Assembly: GCA_013822765.1 (NCBI GenBank)
Contig: PNKY01000002.1
Span: 496,001 to 560,000 of the forward strand
Length of the DNA stretch: 64,000 nt
Origin: Rhodospirillum sp.
GTDB taxonomy: Bacteria; Pseudomonadota; Alphaproteobacteria; Dongiales; Dongiaceae
Direction of reading: 5' to 3'
Both the position numbers and the translations under genes were made by a program. The notes beneath the pieces are model-generated. The model was not told the DNA's origin, did no database searches, and saw only the letters and a program-made list of their open reading frames with translations. Below, piece after piece: positions 9,720-17,716 of the stretch. Position 1 is the stretch's first letter. Each line of letters starts with the position of its first letter.

Positions 9720-10325
9720 TCATCGCGGCGATGCGCCAGCCTCGCCATTGAAAACGGCCGTGGGGTCGCCACCCTGCGCGGCGACGAGGCTGGTGACCCA
9801 GCCGCGGAGAAATTGTCGCAGGCTGAGGCCCAGGGCGGAGATATCGGAGACGCGATAGCCGGTGGCGGTCGGCCGCAGGGTCCATTCCACCTTGATCTCG
9901 CCGAAGCGCGGCACATCGGCGGTGCTGAGGACGTGGCGGTTGCCGTCGGCGTCGATTCGCAGGCCGCGCAAGGCGATGGTCAGGGCCGGCATGTCCTTGC
10001 CCGCGCGCCGCGCCAGCAGTCCGAGCTGGCGCTCCAACTGCGCGCCCACCTCGCTCAGGCCACCGGCATCGAGCTTGGCGCCGTAGTGCCCGATCGCATA
10101 GCGGGTCAGGCTCGGCCAATCGATCGCATCGCGGATCAGGATGTCCAACGCATCGCTGGCCTTGCCGGAGACCGGCGGCTTCGCCAGGACGAGCGCGCGC
10201 TCGATCTGGTCCTGCAGGAATCGCGCGGCGGGAGTCGTGGTCGGGCGCTCGTGCGCCGCGGCGGGGCCGCAGAAGAGCGCGATAGCGGCCGCGAGGCCGA
10301 TGAGACGGATTTGACTCGGGCGCAT
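9720..10325 (-). CDS. Second MlaC/HpnM-like periplasmic protein
   Basis: 201 aa from the ATG at 10325 (MRPSQIRLIGLAAAIALFCGPAAAHE). The first 24 residues are a signal peptide; longer upstream starts in the ORF track would bury it. The mature part weakly follows the MlaC/Ttg2 pattern: an early amphipathic helix, IDWPSLTRYAIGHYGAKL, a beta-rich middle (ALRGLRIDADGNRHV, IKVEWTLRPTATGYRVSDIS) and a C-terminal LRQFLRGWVTSLVA helix. It is shorter and more divergent than HpnM at 4367. It is the first gene of the minus-strand run to copC, copD and hpnN, and its start lies 50 bp from the divergent hpnA start. Likely role: periplasmic lipid carrier working with HpnN; I hold this at moderate confidence. 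Confidence 0.65.
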   Translation of the reverse strand: MRPSQIRLIGLAAAIALFCGPAAAHERPTTTPAARFLQDQIERALVLAKPPVSGKASDALDILIRDAIDWPSLTRYAIGHYGAKLDAGGLSEVGAQLERQLGLLARRAGKDMPALTIALRGLRIDADGNRHVLSTADVPRFGEIKVEWTLRPTATGYRVSDISALGLSLRQFLRGWVTSLVAAQGGDPTAVFNGEAGASPR

Positions 10326-10374
10326 GGTTCCGGCACATCGTGCCGCAGCTTTTCGGCCGGCAAAAGGGGGCTTC

Positions 10375-11388
10375 GTGCGCCTCAATCTGGTGACAGGCGG
10401 ATGCGGCTTCATCGGCCGGCATCTGGTGGGTGCGCTTGTCGCGCGCGGCGAGCGCGTGCGCGTGCTCGATCTGCGACCGCTCGACCCCGCAGTTGATGGC
10501 GTTGAGCAAGTCGTCGGTTCCATCACCGACCCCACGATGGTGGCGCGCGCAGTCGATGGCTGCGAGCGCGTGTTCCATCTCGCCGCCAATCCCAACCTGT
10601 GGGCACCGGACCCGAAGAGCTTCGATGCGGTGAATCATCAGGGCACGCGCCGCATGCTGGAGGCGGCGCAGAAGGCGGGCGTGCAGCGCTTCGTCTACAC
10701 CTCGACGGAATCGATCCTGAAGAGCTATCGCGCGCCCAAGCAGTCGGCCCGCGCCCTGATCGACGAGACGGTGGTGCTGACGCTGGGTGACATTCCCGGC
10801 CCTTATTGCCGGTCAAAGTTCCGGGCGGAAGAGGCAGCGCGCGAGGCCGCCCGCGGTGGCTTGCCGGTGGTGATCGTCAATCCGACCATGCCGATCGGGC
10901 CCGGTGATGACCTGCTGACGCCGCCCAGCAAGATGATCCTCGGCTTCCTCAACGGCGAGACGCCGGCCTATCTCAATTGCGAGTTCAACCTGGTCGATGC
11001 GCGCGACGTCGCGGCCGGGCAGCTTCTGGCGGCGGACAAGGGCCGGGTGGGAGAGCGCTACATCCTCGGCAATGTCAACCTCAGCCTCGGCGAGCTGCTG
11101 GCCGAGCTGCAGCGCTTGACCGGCCTCGCGATGCCGCGCACGCGCATCCCCTACGCGCTGGCGATCGCGTCCGCGCTGGTCAGCGAAGGCATCTCGAACA
11201 TCACCAAGAAGCCGCCGATCGCGCCGATCACCGGCGTGCGGCTGGCGCGCACCTCGATGGCGTTCGATTGCAGCAAGGCGCGGGGCGAACTCGGCTGGTC
11301 GTGCCGCACCCTCGAGCAATCCTTGAATGATGCGATCCGCTGGATGTCAGGGCGTGGATTGCTGCGACGTTCCGTGGTTGCCGCTTGA
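10375..11388 (+). CDS. hpnA: Hopanoid-associated sugar epimerase HpnA
   Basis: 337-aa extended short-chain dehydrogenase/NAD-dependent epimerase found with hopanoid genes. The Rossmann motif VTGGCGFIGRHLVG is at the N-terminus, and the catalytic tyrosine-lysine pair appears as YCRSK with a preceding YTSTES serine region. I chose the GTG at 10375 (MRLNLVTGGCGF), preceded by AGGGGG seven bases upstream; the longer start at 10324 would overlap the divergent MlaC-like gene and add residues that do not fit the fold. The family is proposed to act on the sugar-derived head group of hopanoids, but its reaction is not settled. Its 3' end overlaps the CHAP gene on the other strand by 42 bp. Confidence 0.88.
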   Translation: MRLNLVTGGCGFIGRHLVGALVARGERVRVLDLRPLDPAVDGVEQVVGSITDPTMVARAVDGCERVFHLAANPNLWAPDPKSFDAVNHQGTRRMLEAAQKAGVQRFVYTSTESILKSYRAPKQSARALIDETVVLTLGDIPGPYCRSKFRAEEAAREAARGGLPVVIVNPTMPIGPGDDLLTPPSKMILGFLNGETPAYLNCEFNLVDARDVAAGQLLAADKGRVGERYILGNVNLSLGELLAELQRLTGLAMPRTRIPYALAIASALVSEGISNITKKPPIAPITGVRLARTSMAFDCSKARGELGWSCRTLEQSLNDAIRWMSGRGLLRRSVVAA

Positions 11389-11988
11389 AATGATCGTCGT
11401 GCTGGTCCCGCTCGGCGTGCCCTTGTCCGCCAGATTGTAGACAAAGCCGGAGGCGGGATAGATCGCGCCCCACATGCGCGCGTCCTTGTTCCAGAACCGC
11501 AACTGGGTCCAGTCGTTGGCCGGCGACACGTCCATCACCGCCATGTTGGTGATGATGGCGTCCGGTTGCCAGTTCGCGTGATCGAGGCGGATTTCCCGCT
11601 CCGACACGATTGCGGTCACGACCCCGACGTGCCCGCGGCGCAGCCGCTTGGTCTTGCTCAGCACCAGGACGGAGCCGACCAACGGCAGCTTGCCGCGCGC
11701 GTATTGCCCTTCGGCGTTGTTCCACCACGTATAGGCGTCGCCGAAGATCTTGATACCGGAACGGGAGCGGGCGTAGGGCACGCACTGGGTGCCGATGCCG
11801 GGACTGACCCGGTAGCTCTGCAGCAAAGCAAGCGGCGTCGTCGGCAGTTGCGGCGGCGGCAATGGAACGGAGACGGCCTCCTCCGGTACGGGCTTCGGGG
11901 TGGCGCACCCGGCGAGCAGGACGAGTGCGGCCAAACGACCCACGTGTCGCTTCCATCGCCCAGCCTTCGTGCCAACCGCTGTCGTCAT
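11347..11988 (-). CDS. CHAP-domain lipoprotein, putative peptidoglycan amidase/peptidase
   Basis: 213 aa from the ATG at 11988 (MTTAVGTKAGRWKRHVG). A hydrophobic stretch ending LVLLAGC is a lipobox, so the protein should be an outer-membrane or periplasmic lipoprotein after cleavage before Cys. The CHAP (NlpC/P60-like) active-site residues are visible: Cys in TQCVPYARSRSG, His in RGHVGVVTA and Asn/His in LDHANWQ. This supports cleavage of peptidoglycan peptide bonds. A proline-rich linker (VPLPPPQLPTTP) separates the anchor from the domain. The last 14 codons overlap the 3' end of hpnA, a convergent tail-to-tail arrangement. The longer start at 12063 adds 25 residues before the signal and is unlikely. 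Confidence 0.85.
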   Translation of the reverse strand: MTTAVGTKAGRWKRHVGRLAALVLLAGCATPKPVPEEAVSVPLPPPQLPTTPLALLQSYRVSPGIGTQCVPYARSRSGIKIFGDAYTWWNNAEGQYARGKLPLVGSVLVLSKTKRLRRGHVGVVTAIVSEREIRLDHANWQPDAIITNMAVMDVSPANDWTQLRFWNKDARMWGAIYPASGFVYNLADKGTPSGTSTTIISSGNHGTSQQSTP

Positions 11989-12400
11989 CCCATTGAAATT
12001 CCTGTCCCTTGCCGCCGTCCGACGCTCGGCCCGCTGAATTTTCCAACGATTCGAGGGACGCAATCCCTGTGATCCTAGTCGAAATCAGAATAGTCAAAAA
12101 GACGGAGGGAAATACCATCACTTTCAGCGGGAGACGTCCGGATCAGAATGGAGTGGTCCGCTCGATCGTCTCATCAGCGTCATTCATCGCGCGACCAGAG
12201 TGCTCGCGTGCCGGGTGAGAAGGCGGGAGCTAAAGCCGGCGCTTGTGGGCGCTGGGCTTTATCTACACTTCACCTGAGTGAATTGACACTGGCCGATGGA
12301 CAATCGGAGCGCGTCCAGGCATTTCTATCGGGTGGGATGGTGCAGCGCAAAAAATGGCGCGCACAGGTCATTTAATGACAGAAGCCTGCGGAGGAAGCCC
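11989..12400. promoter_or_regulatory. Intergenic region upstream of the mtkA-mtkB-ppc operon
   Basis: About 410 bases with no supported gene; the short ORFs here have no ribosome-binding site or family features. It should hold the divergent promoters of the CHAP gene and of the mtkAB operon. The only structure I can point to is an imperfect hairpin at 12232-12260. Confidence 0.4.
12232..12260 (+). other. Imperfect hairpin in the leader of mtkA
   Basis: AAAGCCGGCGC pairs imperfectly with GCGCTGGGCTTT across a six-base loop, about 140 bases before the mtkA start. There is no T-tract after it, so it is not an obvious terminator. It could be leader-RNA structure or chance. Confidence 0.25.
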
Positions 12401-13570
12401 ATGAATATCCACGAATATCAAGCCAAGCAGCTGCTGCGGCGCTATGGCGTACCGGTGCCGCGCGGCGATGTCGCCCATAACCCGGCCGAGGCCGAGACCA
12501 TCGCCGAAGAGCTGGACGGTCCGGTCTGGGTGGTGAAGGCCCAGATCCATGCCGGCGGCCGCGGCAAGGCCGGCGGCGTCAAGATCTGCCGCTCCGTGAA
12601 GGAGGTCGTCGCCAGCGCCGACAAGATGCTCGGCATGCGCCTGGTCACGCACCAGACCGGTCCGCAGGGCAAAGAGGTCAAGAAGGTCTATATCGAGCAG
12701 GGCAGCGACATCGCGCGCGAGCTCTATGTCGCGCAGCTGATCGACCGCGCGACCGGCGGCGTCGCCGTCATTGCCTCGACCGAAGGCGGCATGGACATCG
12801 AAGAGGTCGCCGCCAACCATCCCGACAAAATCATCCGCCTGTCGCTGCCGCCGGCAACGCCGATGCGGGCGTTCCAGGCGCGCAACATCGCCTTCCAGCT
12901 CGATCTCAAGGAGCGCGAGGTCCACAAGTTCGTGCGCCTGCTGATGGGGATGAACAAGGCATTCCGCGACCTCGACGCGACGCTGGTGGAGATCAATCCG
13001 CTGGTGGTCACCAAGTCGAACCGGCTGATCGCGCTCGACTGCAAGATGACGTTCGATGAGAACGCGCTGTTCCGGCACCACGACGTGCACGACATGCGCG
13101 ACGAGAACGAGATGGACCCGCTGGAGCTCGAAGCCTCGCGCCACGACCTCAACTATGTGAAGCTGGAGGGCGATATCGGCTGCATGGTGAACGGCGCCGG
13201 TCTTGCCATGGCGACCATGGATATCATCCAGCATTACGGCGGAGAGCCGGCGAACTTCATGGACATCGCCGGTGCGGCCACCAAGGAACGCGTCGCCTGC
13301 GCCTTCAAGCTGATCTTCAACGATCCGGGCGTGAAGGGGATCCTGGTCAACGTGTTCGGCGGCATGATGCGCTGCAACTCCATCGCCGAAGGCATCGTCG
13401 GCGCGGCGCGCGAAGTGGGCCTCGACCGCCCGCTGGTGGTGCGCCTGGAAGGCACCAACGTCGAGCTTGGCCGCAAGATCCTGCAGGAGTCCGGCCTGCC
13501 CATCATTACCGCCACCACCTTGTCGGACGCCGCCGGCAAGATCGTGAACGCCGTGCAGGGGAGGGCGTAG
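12401..13570 (+). CDS. mtkA: ATP-dependent malate/succinate-CoA ligase beta subunit (MtkA/SucC type)
   Basis: 389-aa beta subunit of the succinyl-CoA synthetase superfamily, ATP-grasp type. [12 protein letters not shown] is the standard N-terminus, [19 protein letters not shown] the nucleotide-binding region, EINPLVV the metal site, and [15 protein letters not shown] plus [10 protein letters not shown] the CoA-ligase domain. The ATG at 12401 has GGAGG nine bases upstream; the longer 12296 start is rejected. By sequence alone it reads as close to SucC as to MtkA. I prefer malate thiokinase because the next two genes are the alpha subunit and a PEP-carboxylase-like gene, the order seen in serine-cycle methylotrophs, and because no sucAB or mdh lies nearby. 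A malyl-CoA lyase gene is not adjacent, so the assignment is an inference. Confidence 0.8.
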   Translation: MNIHEYQAKQLLRRYGVPVPRGDVAHNPAEAETIAEELDGPVWVVKAQIHAGGRGKAGGVKICRSVKEVVASADKMLGMRLVTHQTGPQGKEVKKVYIEQGSDIARELYVAQLIDRATGGVAVIASTEGGMDIEEVAANHPDKIIRLSLPPATPMRAFQARNIAFQLDLKEREVHKFVRLLMGMNKAFRDLDATLVEINPLVVTKSNRLIALDCKMTFDENALFRHHDVHDMRDENEMDPLELEASRHDLNYVKLEGDIGCMVNGAGLAMATMDIIQHYGGEPANFMDIAGAATKERVACAFKLIFNDPGVKGILVNVFGGMMRCNSIAEGIVGAAREVGLDRPLVVRLEGTNVELGRKILQESGLPIITATTLSDAAGKIVNAVQGRA

Positions 13571-13572
13571 CC

Positions 13573-14457
13573 ATGAGCATCCTCGTCAACAAGGCGACCA
13601 AGGTGATCTGCCAGGGCTTCACAGGAACCCAGGGCACCTTCCATTCGCAGCAGGCGATCGAATACGGCACCAACATGGTGGGCGGCGTGACGCCGGGCAA
13701 AGGCGGCTCGCAGCATCTCGGCCTGCCGGTCTTCAACACCGTCCTGGAGGCCAAGGCGAAAACCGGCTGTGACGCAAGCATCATCTACGTGCCGCCGATC
13801 TATGCCATGGATTCGATCATGGAAGCGATCGACGCCGGCATCGAGGTGATCGTGGCGGTGACAGACGGCGTGCCGGTGCAGGACATGGCGCGCATCAAGA
13901 AGGAGCTGAAATACTCCAAGTCGCGGGTGATCGGCCCGAATTGCCCCGGCATCATCACGCCCGACGAGTGCAAGATGGGCATCATGCCCGGATACGTGCA
14001 CAAGCCGGGCCGGGTCGGCATCGTGTCGCGCTCCGGCACGCTCAGCTACGAGGCGGCGACCCAGACGACAATGGCCGGCATCGGCCAGTCGACGGTGGTC
14101 GGTATCGGCGGCGATCCGGTCAACGGCTCGAGCTTCGTCGATATCCTCGAACTGTTCCTGGCCGACGATCACACCGACGCGATCATCATGATCGGCGAGA
14201 TCGGCGGCACGCCGGAGATCGACGCCGCCGAGTTCCTGAAGCGCTCCAAGCGCAAGAAGCCGGTGGTCGGCTTCATCGCCGGCCGCGCGGCGCCTCCGGG
14301 CCGCCGCATGGGCCACGCGGGCGCCATCGTCTCCGGCGGCGGCGAAAGCGCGACGGAAAAGATCGAAGCCTTGCGTTCGGCTGGCATCATCATTACGCCG
14401 TCGCCTGCGGAATTGGGCTCCACCATGCTGCAAGCCTTGGGGAAGGCGGCGGCCTAG
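13573..14457 (+). CDS. mtkB: ATP-dependent malate/succinate-CoA ligase alpha subunit (MtkB/SucD type)
   Basis: 294-aa alpha subunit. The CoA-binding Rossmann start [12 protein letters not shown] is followed by GGVTPGKGG, the conserved NCPGII loop, and [10 protein letters not shown], which carries the histidine phosphorylated during catalysis. It begins two bases after the mtkA stop, with GGGAGGG inside the mtkA 3' end as ribosome-binding site. Together with the beta subunit it should form the heteromeric CoA ligase acting on malate (serine cycle or glyoxylate assimilation) or succinate (TCA cycle). The downstream PEPC-like gene begins 18 bp later, so the three are one transcription unit. No active-site loss is visible. 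Confidence 0.85.
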   Translation: MSILVNKATKVICQGFTGTQGTFHSQQAIEYGTNMVGGVTPGKGGSQHLGLPVFNTVLEAKAKTGCDASIIYVPPIYAMDSIMEAIDAGIEVIVAVTDGVPVQDMARIKKELKYSKSRVIGPNCPGIITPDECKMGIMPGYVHKPGRVGIVSRSGTLSYEAATQTTMAGIGQSTVVGIGGDPVNGSSFVDILELFLADDHTDAIIMIGEIGGTPEIDAAEFLKRSKRKKPVVGFIAGRAAPPGRRMGHAGAIVSGGGESATEKIEALRSAGIIITPSPAELGSTMLQALGKAAA

Positions 14458-14475
14458 CCGAGAAGAGGGGACGGG

Positions 14476-17400
14476 ATGGCAAAGGGAGCCGGAAGACAGT
14501 CAGGCAGGAAGCCCGCGGCGCGGATGGCTCTGCGGGCGACCGAGCAAATCGCTTTGCCGCGCAACGGCCGGAAAGCCGTGCGCGACGATCTGCCGGCCGG
14601 CGCGCGTGCCTTTCCGGACTCCGCTTTGCTCGATCCGGCAGCGCTGGAGAAAGATCTCGGCCAGCTGTTCGGCACGCTCGGCGACCTGCGCGAGCGCAAC
14701 CCCTTCGGCAACTCCGTCAAGCTGCTAGCGCTGGAGCTGGGCAAGCGGCTTGATGCCGGCAAGCTCAGCTACGGCGATATCGAACGGCTGATCCAGCAGC
14801 TGTCGGCGGAATCCTACGCCCATCGCGCCGAGCGCCTCGCCGCCTATCTCGGCGAGCGCGATGAGGCGAAGAACGAGGCAGCGATCCGCGCCGCGGTACG
14901 ACGCGTCGCCGTGCCCGACGAGGCCAAGAGCAAGAAACCCACGCCGCGCCCGTTCGCCGAGTTCCAAGGGCTGCTGGAGCGCGAGCTGTTCGGTATCGTC
15001 ATGACCGCTCACCCGACTTTCAGCCAGTCGACCGAGATGTTGCACAATCTCGCCGAGCTGGCGATGGAGCGCGACAGCGCCGGCAACAAGCTGAATGCCA
15101 AGGAGCGCGCCCGGCGCCTGACAGCGGCGCGTACGGTGGAGCACCGCCCGCCGGTGCAGATTGATCTCGCCTACGAGCACAAGTTGTCGATCGAGGCGAT
15201 CACCAACGTCCAGCGCGCGTTGCGCCGGGTCTATGACATCGTGTTCGACGTCGCGGCGGAGTTCTATCCCAAGGACTGGGAGCAGCTGCGCCCCAAGCTG
15301 CTGACCATCGCCAGCTGGGTCGGCTACGATCTCGACGGCCGCTCTGACATCAAGTGGAGCGACACCCTGTTCAAGCGCCTGCGGGTGCAGACCGCACAGC
15401 TGCAGCAATATCTCGAAGTGATCGAGGAACTGCGCGCCCAGAAGCCGCGCGGCGAGAACGGCGTCGACCTCGCGCACCTGATGGAGCTGCTGGAAAGCCG
15501 CCTGGCGTTGGCGATCAAAGAGGCCGACGACGAGATCGAGGTGTTCCAGAACGGCGACACCGATCCCAAGACCTGGACCGAGCAAGTGCGGCGCCTCGCC
15601 AAGCGCATGCATGAGAGCCGCCACCTGCGCTTGATCGAATCCGGCCAGCTGTTGGAGCTGATCGAGCGGGCGCTGGAGCTGTCGACGCGCACAGCGGAGC
15701 GGCGCAAGCTGCTAATCCTGCGCGCCGAGCTGACCAACCACGGCCTCGGCATGGCGCACACCCATGTGCGGCTGAACGCGGTGCAGATCCACAACGCCGT
15801 GCGCAAGCTGATCGACATGGAGACCGAGCCGGACGATCCGGCCCGCAAGCGCTCCTATCTCGCCTCGGTCGCCAAGCTGCTGCGCGACGTGAAGCCGATC
15901 CGCATCAACTTCGCCTCGATCCTGGCGGAGCGCACCTCGGCCAAGCGCCTGTTCATGATCGTCGCGCAGATGCTGAAATACATCGACGCGACCACGCCGG
16001 TGCGCTTCCTGATCGCGGAAACGGAATCGCCGCTGACCCTGCTGTCGGCGCTCTACTTCGCGAAGCTGTTCGGGGTCGAGGCCAAGGTCGACATCTCGCC
16101 GCTGTTCGAGACCACCAAGGCGTTCGAGCGCGGCCTGCGGGTGATCGACGAGTGCCTGCAGAACCCGGACTTCGCCGCCTATGTGCGGCAGCGCGGGCGG
16201 CTCTGCATCCAGACCGGCTTCTCCGACGCTGGCCGGCATCTCGGCCAGACCGTGGCCGCCATCTCGGTCGAGTGGCTGCGCCTCAAGCTGGCCGACGTGC
16301 TGCGCGACCGCGGCTTCGCGGACGTCGAGCTGGTGGTGTTCGATACCCACGGTGAATCCATCGGCCGCGGCGGCCACCCGGAAGGCTTCCAGGCGCGACT
16401 GGAATATGCCGCCTCGCCGGCCAGCCGGCGCAAGTTCCAGAATCTCGGCATCCGCGCCAAGGAGGAGATCAGCTTCCAGGGCGGCGACGGCTATGCGCTG
16501 TTCATCACGCCACAGATCGCCTTCGCCTCGGTCACGCGCATCGTCCAGTATGTGTTGACGCCCATAGGCGAAGACGTGCTGGCCGATCCGATCTATTCGG
16601 TCGAAGAGGACTACATCAAGGAGTTTTTTGTCACCATACGCCGGTTCAACGAACAGGTGATGAACGACTCGAACTACGCGGCGCTGCTGGATGCGTTCGG
16701 AGCCAACTTCCTCTATCCCAGCGGCTCGCGCGCGCTGAAGCGCCAGCACGACGATCTCAACCTGCGCATCAACCTGACGCACCCGACGCAGCTGCGCGCC
16801 ATCCCGCACAACGGCATCCTGCAGCAGCTCGGCTTCCTCGCCAACACCCTCGGCGGCGTCGGCCAGGCGATTGTCAAGGATCCCGAGCGCTTCCAGAAGG
16901 TCTACAAGGCCTCGCCGCGCCTGCGCCGTCTATTGGGCATGGTGGAATGGGCGCTGGAATGCTCCGAGCTCGATGCGCTCAAGTCGTACGTCGACCTGTT
17001 CGACCCCGGCCAGTGGCTGAGCCGTGCCTACCAGGCCGGCGATGCCCAGAGCGCCTGGGAGCTGCGCCGCGTCGCCGAGCACCTGGAGAGCGAGGGCGTG
17101 CACGAGAAGCTCGCCAAGATCTATCGCGTGTTCCAGCGCGACATGCTGGACCTGCGCGACGGCCTCGCCGTGATCGACGGGCCGAAGCCCAAGCTGCCAC
17201 CACAGGCACGGCTCAACCTGCGCCTGATGCACGGCATCCGCATCGGCCTGCTGATGCGCCTGTTCGCGCTCGCCACCCACATCCCGGACTTCTCGGTCCA
17301 GCACAACATCTCGCGCGAGCAGCTGATCTCCAAGGTCGTGCATCTCGAGGTCGAGGACGCGATCCGCAAGCTCGCGACCATCTTCCCCAAGGTCGAGCAG

Positions 17401-17565
17401 GAGAAGTTCGAAGGCGATTTCGGCGAGGTCGCGACCTATGTCGGCGACTGGCACCAGACCTATGAGCGCGAGCACCAGCTGATCTTCCAGCCGATCTCGG
17501 GGCTTTACACGCTGGTGCGGCGCCTGGGCTCGGGGATCATCCACATCATCGGCGCGATCGGGTAG
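14476..17565 (+). CDS. Divergent phosphoenolpyruvate carboxylase-like protein
   Basis: 1029-aa protein with PEPC architecture but altered motifs. The catalytic histidine motif is recognisable as VMTAHPTFSQS (canonical VLTAHPTE). The Arg loop is present as SIGRGGHPEG, but the preceding FHGRGG element is FDTHGE, so the conserved His and Arg of that loop are replaced. GYSDSxKD is replaced by GFSDAGRHLG. The C-terminal HNGILQQLGFLANTLGG block is PEPC-like. Length is above the usual 880-970 aa because of a 60-residue basic N-terminal extension and insertions. The start ATG follows GAGGGG. Operon position behind the CoA ligase pair supports a carboxylating, oxaloacetate-forming role, but catalytic competence should not be assumed. 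The N-terminus MAKGAGRQSGRK is unusually basic. Confidence 0.75.
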   Translation: MAKGAGRQSGRKPAARMALRATEQIALPRNGRKAVRDDLPAGARAFPDSALLDPAALEKDLGQLFGTLGDLRERNPFGNSVKLLALELGKRLDAGKLSYGDIERLIQQLSAESYAHRAERLAAYLGERDEAKNEAAIRAAVRRVAVPDEAKSKKPTPRPFAEFQGLLERELFGIVMTAHPTFSQSTEMLHNLAELAMERDSAGNKLNAKERARRLTAARTVEHRPPVQIDLAYEHKLSIEAITNVQRALRRVYDIVFDVAAEFYPKDWEQLRPKLLTIASWVGYDLDGRSDIKWSDTLFKRLRVQTAQLQQYLEVIEELRAQKPRGENGVDLAHLMELLESRLALAIKEADDEIEVFQNGDTDPKTWTEQVRRLAKRMHESRHLRLIESGQLLELIERALELSTRTAERRKLLILRAELTNHGLGMAHTHVRLNAVQIHNAVRKLIDMETEPDDPARKRSYLASVAKLLRDVKPIRINFASILAERTSAKRLFMIVAQMLKYIDATTPVRFLIAETESPLTLLSALYFAKLFGVEAKVDISPLFETTKAFERGLRVIDECLQNPDFAAYVRQRGRLCIQTGFSDAGRHLGQTVAAISVEWLRLKLADVLRDRGFADVELVVFDTHGESIGRGGHPEGFQARLEYAASPASRRKFQNLGIRAKEEISFQGGDGYALFITPQIAFASVTRIVQYVLTPIGEDVLADPIYSVEEDYIKEFFVTIRRFNEQVMNDSNYAALLDAFGANFLYPSGSRALKRQHDDLNLRINLTHPTQLRAIPHNGILQQLGFLANTLGGVGQAIVKDPERFQKVYKASPRLRRLLGMVEWALECSELDALKSYVDLFDPGQWLSRAYQAGDAQSAWELRRVAEHLESEGVHEKLAKIYRVFQRDMLDLRDGLAVIDGPKPKLPPQARLNLRLMHGIRIGLLMRLFALATHIPDFSVQHNISREQLISKVVHLEVEDAIRKLATIFPKVEQEKFEGDFGEVATYVGDWHQTYEREHQLIFQPISGLYTLVRRLGSGIIHIIGAIG

Positions 17566-17613
17566 CGATGCGTCCGGCGACGAACGTACACCAGACGCAA
17601 GTACACACCAACT

Positions 17614-17696
17614 GTCATCCCGGCCTTGAGCCGGGATCCATGCCGCAGCCGCACTTGCGGTTGGAAGATGGGCCCCGGCTCAAGGCCGGGGTGACG
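17614..17696. repeat. BIME-like double hairpin (paired inverted palindromes)
   Basis: Two palindromic arms in inverted orientation: GTCAT, stem CCCGGC/GCCGGG, ATCCA on the left; a matching stem CCCCGGC/GCCGGGG and TGACG on the right. The same GTCAT-stem-ATCCA layout recurs at 61360-61460 with a different stem sequence. It lies between the convergent PEPC-like and molybdopterin oxidoreductase genes and could also act as a bidirectional terminator. Confidence 0.75.
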
Positions 17697-17716
17697 TGAG
17701 GAGAGTGGGGCGAGAG

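Noticed and set aside
5836-9751. 608-aa and 957-aa plus-strand ORFs over hpnN and copCD
   Set aside because: Translations are Arg/Ala/Gln/Ser-rich without domains; the minus strand has real membrane proteins.
12401-14457. Firm naming of the pair as SucCD of the TCA cycle
   Set aside because: Operon with a PEPC-like gene and no sucAB or mdh nearby favours malate-CoA ligase, though sequence alone does not settle it.
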